Below, in pieces: positions 8,636-16,302 of a stretch of DNA of 32,156 nt. The stretch is from JBGPBY01 sp041481485 (GTDB lineage Bacteria > Acidobacteriota > Terriglobia > 20CM-2-55-15). The translations under genes and the position numbers were made by a program. The notes under the pieces are model-generated. The model was given only the letters and a program-made list of their open reading frames with translations. It was not told the origin of the DNA and did not search any database. The stretch is from the NCBI GenBank assembly GCA_041481485.1, contig JBGPBY010000011.1, positions 1-32,156 on the forward strand, in the 5' to 3' direction. How positions within the stretch are numbered: position 1 is the stretch's first letter; each line of letters begins with the position of its first letter.

Positions 8636-8698
8636 GAATCTCCTTTTGTCATTCCCTGAGTCCACACTACTATGCCATAGAATTCACACATCGGCAGA

Positions 8699-9310
8699 TC
8701 ACAGTTCAATGAGACCGGTTCGCAATCCACGCGTAACGGCTTCCGTTCGAGAAGCAGCTCCGAGCTTTCCCAGTATTGAGCGAATATGAAATTTGATCGT
8801 ATGTTCCGAGATGTTCATCCTTGCCGCAATTTCCTTGTTGCTCAATCCATCGGCAAGAGAACGAAGGACCTCGCCTTCACGAGGAGTGAGTTGTTCAACC
8901 AACGGCTCATTGTCGGACGATTGAGAAACAAGCACGCCGTCGAAGACCGTCAGGCCCGAAGCGACAGATTTGATCGCCAGAACGATCTGATCCGCCGAAG
9001 CGCTCGAATGCAGAAGAGCGGCAGGCCCGGCGTGCCGAACGCGGTTGAATAGCAACGGTTCAGGCCCAGGGCTCAACAATACAACCGGCATCTGGTCGAA
9101 AAGTTCGAACAGCCAATCGCGGGTGACTTTGGATTGTGTCTCCGGCAACTCAATGAGAGATACGTCCGCCGAGGTCTCGCACATTAACGACTGCAAAAAA
9201 GCAAAAGTGGCAGCCGTACCGGCAACCCGTATCTCAGATTCGTTACTGACACTCTTCACCAGCCAATCGCGCCGAGACTGGGACTGAGCCATGATCCAGA
9301 GATCGACCAT
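8699..9310 (-). CDS. LuxR-family regulator with degenerate receiver domain
   Basis: A 203-residue two-domain regulator. The C-terminal part (about 138-200) is a clear LuxR/NarL helix-turn-helix: LTPREGEVLRSLADGLSNKE followed by IAARMNISEHTIKFHIRSIL. The N-terminal 130 residues are laid out like a response-regulator receiver, but key positions are changed. The phospho-acceptor region reads ADVSLIELPE, with Glu54 where Asp is expected. The conserved Lys region reads AALLHSS, with His101. The usual acidic pair is absent. It is therefore probably not controlled by ordinary phosphorylation. The gene starts four bases after the stop of the HtrA-like protease gene, which implies co-transcription and likely translational coupling. 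It may control the protease operon or neighbouring stress genes. Confidence 0.85.
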   Translation of the reverse strand: MVDLWIMAQSQSRRDWLVKSVSNESEIRVAGTAATFAFLQSLMCETSADVSLIELPETQSKVTRDWLFELFDQMPVVLLSPGPEPLLFNRVRHAGPAALLHSSASADQIVLAIKSVASGLTVFDGVLVSQSSDNEPLVEQLTPREGEVLRSLADGLSNKEIAARMNISEHTIKFHIRSILGKLGAASRTEAVTRGLRTGLIEL

Positions 9311-9314
9311 ACAC

Positions 9315-10223
9315 CTATCGCGAAGGGCGTTCTCCTATTTGTACAGATATCTCCAGCTTGTTTCCACCCCGAATTATCGAGGTTTGCACCACTTGTCCGG
9401 GGCCTTTCTCCCCAAGCGCCGCATACACATCGTCCAGATCCGCGAACGTTCGTCCGTCCATGTCCAGAAGGATGTCGCCAAGAAGAACACCGGCCTTATT
9501 TGCAGCTCCGTCAGGCTCAACCTGCATCACCAGCAACCCTGAAGGGGTAGTCACACCTGCTTTTTTCTGAAGGGATTCCGGAATCTGAACCGGTTGCATA
9601 ACCAAACCGATGAACGGCTTCGACACGTGTCCGCTCGTGGCTAATTCTTCTGCGATTCGCGTAAGTGTTGAAGCGGGTATGGTGACGGGCTTTCCACGAA
9701 GCAGTCCGCTGGTATTCATTCCCAACACTTCGCCGCCGGCATCCACGAGCACACCTCCTGAAAATCCAGGATACAAGTTCAGATCTGGACGAATGAACTG
9801 GTCGATGCGTGTTCGGGCAAGCTGCCACTCGCCCATCATGCCGCTTACGATTCCTGCGCTCGCGACGATATTGCCGCGACGCGTGCGCGCAACGGCCACA
9901 GTGAGTTCCCCAACAGAAAGAGATGTGGTGCTTCCGAAATGAACCGGTTCCATTTCAAGTTTCTCATCGAACCTGAGTAGAGCAATGTCTGATCCCCGGT
10001 CCCTGCCAGCGAGGCGCGCCGCCACAGTGCGCCCCGGCCCAAGGATTACACCAATATTCGCGTCGTGGCGGATTGCATGTGCCGCAGTTACGATACAGCC
10101 TGAACGCCAAAGGATTCCGCTGGATGTATGCCCGGAACGTCCGTCCACCGCAACGACCGAACTTCCTGTCCGGTTAACCACCTCAGACATTTCTTTTGAG
10201 AATTGCTGCCAGATTGATGTCAT
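9315..10223 (-). CDS. HtrA/DegP-like serine protease (S1C) with PDZ domain, no signal peptide
   Basis: A 302-residue trypsin-like protease of family S1C. The catalytic triad is visible as His49 (VTAAHAI), Asp79 (GSDIALLRF) and Ser155 (PGFSGGVL, Phe replacing the common Asn of GNSGG). A PDZ domain follows (about 195-295; IGLVMQPVQIPESL, GLLVMQVEPDGAANKAGVLLGDILLDMDG). The start is the ATG at 10223, preceded by GGAG at the right distance; the open frame to 10274 is not needed. Typical HtrA proteins are exported or membrane-anchored, but this one has no hydrophobic N-terminus (MTSIWQQFSKEMSEVV), so it may work in the cytoplasm. It is the first gene of an operon with the LuxR-type regulator, only four bases downstream. 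Confidence 0.85.
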   Translation of the reverse strand: MTSIWQQFSKEMSEVVNRTGSSVVAVDGRSGHTSSGILWRSGCIVTAAHAIRHDANIGVILGPGRTVAARLAGRDRGSDIALLRFDEKLEMEPVHFGSTTSLSVGELTVAVARTRRGNIVASAGIVSGMMGEWQLARTRIDQFIRPDLNLYPGFSGGVLVDAGGEVLGMNTSGLLRGKPVTIPASTLTRIAEELATSGHVSKPFIGLVMQPVQIPESLQKKAGVTTPSGLLVMQVEPDGAANKAGVLLGDILLDMDGRTFADLDDVYAALGEKGPGQVVQTSIIRGGNKLEISVQIGERPSR

Positions 10224-10684
10224 GTATTTTTCTCCTGCAGAAAGAGTGGACGATGTTGCCGCGGCGCGCATCACTCCAATGGTCAGGTAGTTGAAACGTT
10301 AACGAGTATGATTTGAGGAAAATCGCTCCGGAGCGGAGGACGATTCGTTACCTATTTGTAAGAAGCGGAGAATACAGCGGGAAGTTCTGAAATCGCTAAT
10401 TCCCAAACTCAGGAGTTGCCTCCGACTCTTGAAGCAACGGCGGAGGACAACAGGACTCACCAGTGATCGCAGCCTTCAGCACTGCTGAACTGGGTCCGTC
10501 AAGCGGTCTGCGAAGCGGTCTGATCGAACTGTAATGCAGCCGCTTCGCGTGAACCAACCGCAGCTGGAAGCTCAATGCCGAGTCGCAGCAGGCGTGCAGG
10601 CACTTCAATGCAAGGGATGAATTGCGTGGCCCGCGTCGACCTCCGCATTGCAGGTCCGAACGGAGAATCAAATCGCCGTCTGAC
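10224..10684. other. Intergenic region with palindrome and hairpin
   Basis: About 460 bases between the DUF1269 gene and the protease gene, both on the minus strand. The perfect 12-bp palindrome CGCTCCGGAGCG (10324-10335) lies 101 bases upstream of the protease start and is a possible operator. Closer to the DUF1269 gene, a 10-base direct repeat AAGCGGTCTG occurs twice (10501-10510 and 10513-10522). A 9-bp stem, GCGAAGCGG (10510-10518) with CCGCTTCGC (10540-10548), could mark transcript termination. Open frames here are not convincing. Confidence 0.4.
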
Positions 10685-11383
10685 CTATGATGCTTTTCTC
10701 CGGTCGGTCTCTGCTTTCGACTTGAGGAACTGAACTTTGGCCTGGGTCTGTCGTTCAGCAATCTCTCGCCGCTGCTTTGCCTTTTGCAATTGGCCCTGTA
10801 TCTTCGAATCAAGCTGATTGATTTTTTCCCGAAGATTCGTTTTACGTTCAGCGTGAGCCTCTGCCATTTCAGCCTTCAATTGCGACAAGTCGGCCTTCAT
10901 CGCGGCGATGTGTTCATCGCGAATCGTGTCCACTACGTCGGAGAGCGCGCGGCGGTAAACGGTTCCGCCAATAACTTCCATACGGGAGTCGACTGGTGCT
11001 GTCCATTCCTCCTCAATCTCTGCGACTACAGCGAATTTGCCTGGCGTTAATTTCCTGGTGACATCTTCAATAAAGTCATCACCGATTCGGGCGTCATTCA
11101 GATCGCCAAATCCTCCCGCCATTACGCCCGCGCTGGCGCCTAGTGCCATGCCGACAGGGCCTCCTAACATCCCGATCAGACCCCCCAGGGAAGCTCCGAC
11201 CGCGGTTTTGATGGGTCCGGAATCATCCCCTTGCATCATGGTTGAAGTGCCATCTGCGTTCTTTTTCAGCACGGCGTAAGCGTAGACGCTGATGCTTCCC
11301 TCCGCATCCAGCTGAAGGAGAACTTCCCGTCCTTCATATGCACGCTTATCGTTTTCGAAAACCACCACCAGCATTCTGTCCAT
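10685..11383 (-). CDS. DUF1269 protein with C-terminal coiled coil
   Basis: A 232-residue protein. Residues 1-140 form a DUF1269 domain: a ferredoxin-like start (MDRMLVVVFENDKRAYEGRE), a glycine-zipper segment of small residues (ASLGGLIGMLGGPVGMALGASAG, likely membrane-inserting or oligomerising), and DFIEDVTRKLTPGKFAVVAEIEEEW. From about residue 160 it continues as a long charged coiled coil (ADLSQLKAEMAEAHAERK... to RRKAS) that the second DUF1269 gene in this window (30184-30636) lacks. The family's function is unknown. The start at 11383 is set by AAAAGGAGCGGAAAC; an in-frame ATG at 11500 would add 39 residues of unlikely sequence. Genes of this family often sit among stress genes. Confidence 0.8.
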   Translation of the reverse strand: MDRMLVVVFENDKRAYEGREVLLQLDAEGSISVYAYAVLKKNADGTSTMMQGDDSGPIKTAVGASLGGLIGMLGGPVGMALGASAGVMAGGFGDLNDARIGDDFIEDVTRKLTPGKFAVVAEIEEEWTAPVDSRMEVIGGTVYRRALSDVVDTIRDEHIAAMKADLSQLKAEMAEAHAERKTNLREKINQLDSKIQGQLQKAKQRREIAERQTQAKVQFLKSKAETDRRKAS

Positions 11384-11688
11384 ACTGTTTCCGCTCCTTT
11401 TTTCGTTGGGATTTAAGACTTTTTCGTTGAAAGCAATCCAGACACCGGTTGTCAGTGGCCGGAAGTTGCATCTGAAAGTGTCTCCCCGAATACGTTTCAT
11501 GTCACCTGCCTCATTAGGCAGTTAACAAATGCATAAGCTTAGGTTTTCCTTCGACATTTTTCATTCTCCTATCCGAAATCAGTTGCTGATTCACGCAGAC
11601 GGCGCGAGCCGGAATTGCCGCCCGCTCAATCGAACTACCGTAATGATTTAAATGCCGCGCGAACCTCTTGAAAACCAGGGAGTCTCTC
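11384..11688 (-). promoter_or_regulatory. Leader region of the DUF1269 gene with tiny ORF and stem-loop
   Basis: About 305 bases upstream of the DUF1269 start. On the minus strand an AGGAG (11570-11566) lies 8 bases before an ATG that opens an 11-codon frame, MSKENLSLCIC (11557-11522). Its stop is followed at once by the 6-bp stem CTGCCT / AGGCAG with a four-base loop (11506-11521). This looks like a leader-peptide/hairpin arrangement, though it could be chance. No larger gene is supported here. Confidence 0.3.
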
Positions 11689-12150
11689 TTACCCCGCCAC
11701 CTCAAAAATAATTTCCAGCTCGACCGGGACGCCGAGCGGAAGACTTGCGACGCCATATACCAGGCGGCAAGGGCTCTTGTCTTTTCCGAAGATGTCTTTC
11801 AGCAACTCCGAAGCGGCGTCGGCGACTTTCGGCTGGTCGCGGACATCACCCACAGTGGCCACCGACACGCCGAGCCGGACGATGCGCGTCACTTTGTCGA
11901 GCGATTCCAAATGCTGCTGCGCGACAGCGAGGGCATTAAGTACTGCGAGTTGAGCTGCCTTGCGTCCGGCTTCTATATCGAGCTCCGCACCGATGCGCCC
12001 AATGAATTTCGCGCCGCGGCCTTCCGTGGGAAGCATCCCGCTTAAAAAAAGCAGATTTGCCGTCTGCACTGCTTCCACGTAAGTCCCGAACGGCTCAGGC
12101 GGCGCCGGGAGTTTGATGCCAAGTTCTTTTAACCGCTGCTCGGCGCTCAT
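11689..12150 (-). CDS. RidA/YjgF-family protein
   Basis: A 153-residue protein of the RidA (YjgF/YER057c/UK114) superfamily, in the larger-subunit subgroup. Matching features are the N-terminal LKELGIKLPAPPEPFGTYVEAVQTANLLFLSG, GMLPTE, the AQLAVLNALAVAQQHLESLD helix and the C-terminal SPCRLVYGVASLPLGVPVELEI. The Arg of SPCR-LVYGVASLPLGVP sits where RidA deaminases carry their catalytic Arg. Classical members hydrolyse reactive enamines and imines in the cytoplasm, while this subgroup often has an unknown substrate. The ATG has no ribosome site of its own. It overlaps the stop of the truncated glyoxalase-like gene (ATGA), so translation is probably coupled to it. Confidence 0.85.
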   Translation of the reverse strand: MSAEQRLKELGIKLPAPPEPFGTYVEAVQTANLLFLSGMLPTEGRGAKFIGRIGAELDIEAGRKAAQLAVLNALAVAQQHLESLDKVTRIVRLGVSVATVGDVRDQPKVADAASELLKDIFGKDKSPCRLVYGVASLPLGVPVELEIIFEVAG

Positions 12151-12347
12151 TGACCCATCATGAGGACGGCGCGGAAGCCGTTATCGAAGCGGAAGTCGGC
12201 GTCGAGCCTCCACCCAAAGTTTGCGTAGAACTTCTTCGCGCGCTCGACATCCGAGACTGGGATGACGACGGCCTCGAGCTTCAAGTCGACGTTCTTGACC
12301 TTCGCTTCGCTGGTCGCGTCGTTGCTATGGACTTCTGCAATGCTCAT
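12147..12347 (-). pseudogene. Truncated VOC/glyoxalase-bleomycin-resistance-like gene (N-terminal third)
   Basis: The 66-residue frame starts with a strong ribosome site (AGGAGG, 5 bases before the ATG at 12347) and encodes MSIAEVHSNDATSEAKVKNV, then DLKLEAVVIPVSDVERAKKF and YANFGWRLDADFRFDNGFRAV. This is the recognisable first beta-alpha-beta part of a VOC-superfamily protein that is normally well over 130 residues. After FRAV the sequence becomes LMMGQ and stops, and the stop overlaps the RidA start. The second half with the metal-binding and active-site residues is missing, so it is almost certainly inactive as an enzyme. It may persist because it provides the ribosome site and coupling for ridA. 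Confidence 0.7.
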
Positions 12348-12538
12348 GTCTGCCTCCTGGGTTGTTAATTTGGTTGCCAGCATGAATACTTCCAAATCAA
12401 CGAGTTTTTTCCCTACTTCGATGGCCGAAAGGCAGCAGAAATCACACACGCAAGGTCTACATGGATCGCTGTTCTGTGGAATATGTATTGCTGGTGAATG
12501 TCGAATTCCTGGACTGACTTCTTGATAGGAGGACGTTG
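12348..12538. promoter_or_regulatory. Divergent control region between RidA operon and GH15 gene
   Basis: These 191 bases must carry the minus-strand promoter for the truncated-VOC/ridA unit and the plus-strand promoter for the glucoamylase-like gene. The plus-strand ribosome site AGGAGG at 12527-12532 lies six bases before the ATG at 12539 and decides that start. I see no clear -35/-10 pair or strong dyad. Confidence 0.4.
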
Positions 12539-14959
12539 ATGTCCCAGACCCCGGGGCGGAAGGTGGCTTTCGGGCAGCCTGGTCTCGAACCCCGTTGGAC
12601 ACACGGCAATAAAGAGGCCGTTGGAACGGCCTATTCGGGCGGCAGCAGAATCTGGTTCACGATTTTCCGGGGCGTCATCACTGAGACGTATTTCCCTACA
12701 GTTGACCGTCCACAAATGCGAGATCTGCAGTACCTCATCACCGACGGCAAGACGTTTTTCCATGAAGAAAAAAGAGACCTGGAAGCCAAGGTGGAACGCG
12801 GTTCAGACCACGCACTTGATTTTACCGTTACCAACTCCGACCCAGCCAAACGTTATTCCATAATAAAGGAAGTAATCACCGATCCTCATTATCCCTGCCT
12901 GCTGCTGAAAACCAGCATCACAGGGGCAGATGAATTTCTGGATACGCTTCGGCTTTACGTTCTTTGCGCGCCACACCTGGAAGCGGGCGGTTGGAACAAC
13001 AACGGACACGTGATGGAGGTTGGAGGCCGCAGAATTCTGGTGGCCGAAAAGCTTGGAGTTTGGCTTGTACTTGCAGCAACAGTTCCCTTCTCCCGATTGT
13101 CATGCGGCTACGTGGCTGCCAGCGACGGCTGGACTGATCTGGCAGACAATTTTCAAATGGATTGGGAATTTGATGAAGCACCCGACGGAAATATTGCCTT
13201 AACCGGAGAGTTGGATTTGCAAGGCAGCCGCGAATTTACTTTATGTTTGGCGTTCGGCCAAAGCCTTCCCAGTGCAGCAACTGCGCTTTTCAACAGTCTC
13301 GCTCTCCCCTTCGAAGAACACAGGAAGCGATTTATTGGACAATGGGAAAGGCCGGGCTTGCACCGGCTAGCGCTGGAGAAATTCTCCGGCGACGGCGGCA
13401 ATCTTTATCGCAGCAGCTACAGTCTGCTCTTAGCGCACGAAGACAAAACCTATCCGGGCGCCTTCATCGCTTCATTGTCCATACCCTGGGGAGAGTCGCG
13501 CGGAGACAACGATGAAGGCGGTTACCACTACATATGGACAAGAGACATGGTCAATACCGCAACTGGATTGCTGGCAGCGGGTAACACCGTTGCGCCTCTG
13601 CGGGCGCTGATCTACCTCGCAACGATCCAGCACGAGGATGGCCGCTTTCCTCAAAATTTTTGGATCGATGGCACTGCTTATTGGGGAAGCAATCAGCTCG
13701 ATGAAGCCGCGTTACCGATTTTGCTCGCATGGCGTCTGTATCGAGAAAATGCTTTGGCGGACTTTGATCCTTATCATCTCATCAAACGCGGGGCGAGTTA
13801 CCTGCTCCGGCAGGCGCCGGCGACGGCACAAGAAAGATGGGAGGATACCAGCGGATATTCTCCATCGACAATTGCTGCATGCATCGCCGCTCTTCTATGC
13901 GCGGCATGCTTTCTAAGGAAACGTGGAGAATCCGATAATGCAGATGTTCTGGTGGCGAACGCCGACTTCCTTGTCAGCCATCTGCGTAAGTGGACGGTGA
14001 CAAGTGCAGGTGACCTCCTGCCTGGCGTTCCTCATCACTTCATACGGATTCTTCCGGTGAGTTCCGGGGACGTATCGCCCAGTGAAGATCCAGACCAATC
14101 GTTGGTCTCAATTGCGAATCGTCCACCAGATGCGCCATTGAGCATGCCTGCCAGGAATGTAGTGGACGCCGGATTTCTGGAGCTCATTAGATATGGGGTA
14201 ATGACGCCTGACGATCCTCTTATTCTGGATTCACTACGCGTCGTCGATTCAGTCTTGAAGGTGGATACGCCGGTTGGTCCTTGCTGGCGGCGGTACAACC
14301 ACGATGGGTATGGCCAGCGTGACGACGGTGGTCCTTACGTCGGATGGGGAAAGGGTCGGGCCTGGCCGCTACTGACCGGAGAACGTGGACACTACGAATT
14401 GGCCGCCGGCCGGGATATCGGCCACCTGATCCGCGCTATGGAAGGTTTTGCTTCGAATACGGGTCTGCTTCCCGAACAGATCTGGGACGCGCCCAATTAT
14501 CCTGAAAAGCATATGCTCCTTGGTGGCCCGACGACCGCGGCGATGCCGTTGATGTGGGCACATGCCGAATACATCAAGTTGCTCCGGTCTGTCCGTGACA
14601 AGAAGGTTTTTGATTTCATTCCAGAGGTTGCGGATCGTTACCAGAGCGGCTCGTTCCGGCGCGATCTCGAAATCTGGAAGCCGAATCGACAGGTTAGCCA
14701 GATAGACAGGGGTATGGTGTTGCGCATTCAGACGCCTGGCAGTTTCACACTGCGTTGGTCGCAGGATGAATGGCTCAATATGACGGAGTCGACTGCTTTT
14801 GCCACGGATCTCGGAATTTCCTTTCTTGATATTCCCATTCTCTCGTCAGAAACCGCTTCAATCGAGTTCACATTTCTGTGGGCAGACGGGCAATGGGAGG
14901 GCAAGAATTATCGGGTGAACGTTCGAAATCTCAACAAGACGGGAAGCAACGCGGCATAA
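12539..14959 (+). CDS. Glycoside hydrolase family 15 (glucoamylase / glucodextranase-like)
   Basis: An 806-residue enzyme of GH15, expected to release glucose from the non-reducing ends of alpha-glucans. Residues 1-270 form the beta-sandwich N-domain typical of prokaryotic glucoamylases. The (alpha/alpha)6 barrel follows, with YHYIWTRDMVNTATGLLAAG, RFPQNFWIDGTAYWGSNQLDE, the general acid Glu435 in ERWEDTSGYSPSTIA, GKGRAWPLLTGERGHYELAA, and the general base Glu646 in GLLPEQIWDA. The last 100 residues (from about LEIWKPNRQ) form a further beta domain. There is no signal peptide, so it should act in the cytoplasm, presumably on stored glycogen or maltodextrin. It lies upstream of a 6-phosphogluconate dehydrogenase gene, a pairing that suggests feeding glucose into the oxidative pentose-phosphate route. 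Confidence 0.92.
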   Translation: MSQTPGRKVAFGQPGLEPRWTHGNKEAVGTAYSGGSRIWFTIFRGVITETYFPTVDRPQMRDLQYLITDGKTFFHEEKRDLEAKVERGSDHALDFTVTNSDPAKRYSIIKEVITDPHYPCLLLKTSITGADEFLDTLRLYVLCAPHLEAGGWNNNGHVMEVGGRRILVAEKLGVWLVLAATVPFSRLSCGYVAASDGWTDLADNFQMDWEFDEAPDGNIALTGELDLQGSREFTLCLAFGQSLPSAATALFNSLALPFEEHRKRFIGQWERPGLHRLALEKFSGDGGNLYRSSYSLLLAHEDKTYPGAFIASLSIPWGESRGDNDEGGYHYIWTRDMVNTATGLLAAGNTVAPLRALIYLATIQHEDGRFPQNFWIDGTAYWGSNQLDEAALPILLAWRLYRENALADFDPYHLIKRGASYLLRQAPATAQERWEDTSGYSPSTIAACIAALLCAACFLRKRGESDNADVLVANADFLVSHLRKWTVTSAGDLLPGVPHHFIRILPVSSGDVSPSEDPDQSLVSIANRPPDAPLSMPARNVVDAGFLELIRYGVMTPDDPLILDSLRVVDSVLKVDTPVGPCWRRYNHDGYGQRDDGGPYVGWGKGRAWPLLTGERGHYELAAGRDIGHLIRAMEGFASNTGLLPEQIWDAPNYPEKHMLLGGPTTAAMPLMWAHAEYIKLLRSVRDKKVFDFIPEVADRYQSGSFRRDLEIWKPNRQVSQIDRGMVLRIQTPGSFTLRWSQDEWLNMTESTAFATDLGISFLDIPILSSETASIEFTFLWADGQWEGKNYRVNVRNLNKTGSNAA

Positions 14960-15269
14960 CGTCCGGGAAATTTTAATCTCTCATGTAGTCACCGGTTACC
15001 ATGTGTGGTACTTGACTCTCACAATCATCGGCATCGGATTCACGTCGTTCGGGTCTCTGGACAGCAGTCGATGGCCGCGTCGTGATCTACCTTGCATCGA
15101 AGTGTAATCTAGAAGAAGGCCAGTTAGACACTATCGGAAGGCTTGTCCATGAGAGTGCTGGTTGAAGGCTGAACCGAGGCTCGCCCACGGCGGTTCAACC
15201 AATAGCCTGATCCGTTATTACCGCAAGTTCAGGAAAGCGTGATGAGAGTGCCCGTGAAAAGGAGTCACT
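14960..15269. other. Intergenic stretch between GH15 and 6PGDH genes
   Basis: About 310 bases with no supported gene. An inverted pair TGGTTGAA (15159-15166) and TTCAACCA (15194-15201) frames a 27-base loop and could be an operator or RNA hairpin upstream of the 6PGDH operon. The ribosome site AAAAGGAG ends 6 bases before the ATG at 15270. No convincing promoter hexamers were found. Confidence 0.4.
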
Positions 15270-16283
15270 ATGCAACTCGGAATGATTGGTCTTGGAAGGA
15301 TGGGTTCGAACATGGTGCGGCGTCTTCTCAAAGGAGGCCACGAATGTGTGGTCTTCAACAGGTCGCCGAAACCGGTGGAGGAACTGGCGAGCGAGAAGGC
15401 TGTGCCAGCCAACTCGCTCAGGGATCTCGTGGAAAAATTGACGAAGCCGCGCGCAATTTGGCTGATGGTGCCGGCCGCAGTTGTTGACGAGATGATCGCT
15501 GCTGTCCTGCCCGATCTCGAGGCAGGGGACATTCTGATTGATGGGGGCAATTCCTACTATGTCGATGATATTCGGCGGGCCAATGAACTAGCGGCCCGGA
15601 AAATTCATTATGTAGATGTGGGCACGAGCGGCGGTGTTTGGGGCCTGGACCGGGGTTATTGCCTGATGATTGGCGGAGAGACCCAGGCGATCGAACAGCT
15701 TGATTCTATTTTTGCGACGCTTGCTCCCGGCATGAGTGGGATTGCCCGTACACGTGGCCGCGAAAAGATCGGCGGAACGGCCGAACAAGGTTACCTGCAC
15801 TGTGGTCCGAGCGGCGCGGGTCATTTCGTAAAAATGGTCCACAACGGTATCGAATACGGCGTGATGGCTGCCTATGCGGAAGGGCTGGGCGTTCTGCGCG
15901 AGGCCAACATCGGGAAGCAACAGCACTCGGCAGACGCAGAAACGACACCGCTGCGAAATCCCGAGCACTATCAGTTCGACTTCAATCTGCGCGACGTCGC
16001 CGAGGTATGGCGACGCGGCAGCGTGATCGCTTCGTGGCTGCTCGATTTGACGGCGGCCGCTCTGGTCCAGGATCCCAATCTCTCGAAATTTGCCGGCCAG
16101 GTCTCCGACTCCGGTGAAGGACGGTGGACGATCAAGGCGGCCATCGACGAAGCCGTGCCGGTTCCTGTGCTCTCGGCCGCGCTTTATGAACGATTCAGTT
16201 CGCGCGACCGCTCGGATTTCCAAAACAAATTGCTTTCGGCAATGCGTTACGAGTTTGGAGGCCATTTGGAGAAGGCCGCCTAG
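15270..16283 (+). CDS. gnd: 6-phosphogluconate dehydrogenase, decarboxylating (short, GndA/YqeC-like type)
   Basis: A 337-residue dehydrogenase that converts 6-phosphogluconate to ribulose-5-phosphate with release of CO2. The N-terminal Rossmann motif is GMIGLGRMGSNMVRRLLKGGH. The substrate-binding motif is DVGTSGGVWGLDRGYCLMIGG, and the catalytic pair is Lys188/Asn192 in GHFVKMVHNGIEYGVM. The protein is much shorter than the 470-residue NADP-dependent Gnd and fits the short type, which is mostly NAD-dependent, so NAD use is likely but inferred. A strong ribosome site precedes it. It heads a three-gene run with the mercuric-reductase-like flavoprotein (19-base gap) and the cyclic-nucleotide/TrxR-like fusion (47-base gap). 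Confidence 0.9.
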   Translation: MQLGMIGLGRMGSNMVRRLLKGGHECVVFNRSPKPVEELASEKAVPANSLRDLVEKLTKPRAIWLMVPAAVVDEMIAAVLPDLEAGDILIDGGNSYYVDDIRRANELAARKIHYVDVGTSGGVWGLDRGYCLMIGGETQAIEQLDSIFATLAPGMSGIARTRGREKIGGTAEQGYLHCGPSGAGHFVKMVHNGIEYGVMAAYAEGLGVLREANIGKQQHSADAETTPLRNPEHYQFDFNLRDVAEVWRRGSVIASWLLDLTAAALVQDPNLSKFAGQVSDSGEGRWTIKAAIDEAVPVPVLSAALYERFSSRDRSDFQNKLLSAMRYEFGGHLEKAA

Positions 16284-16302
16284 ATCAGAGTCCAAAGGAG
16301 TT

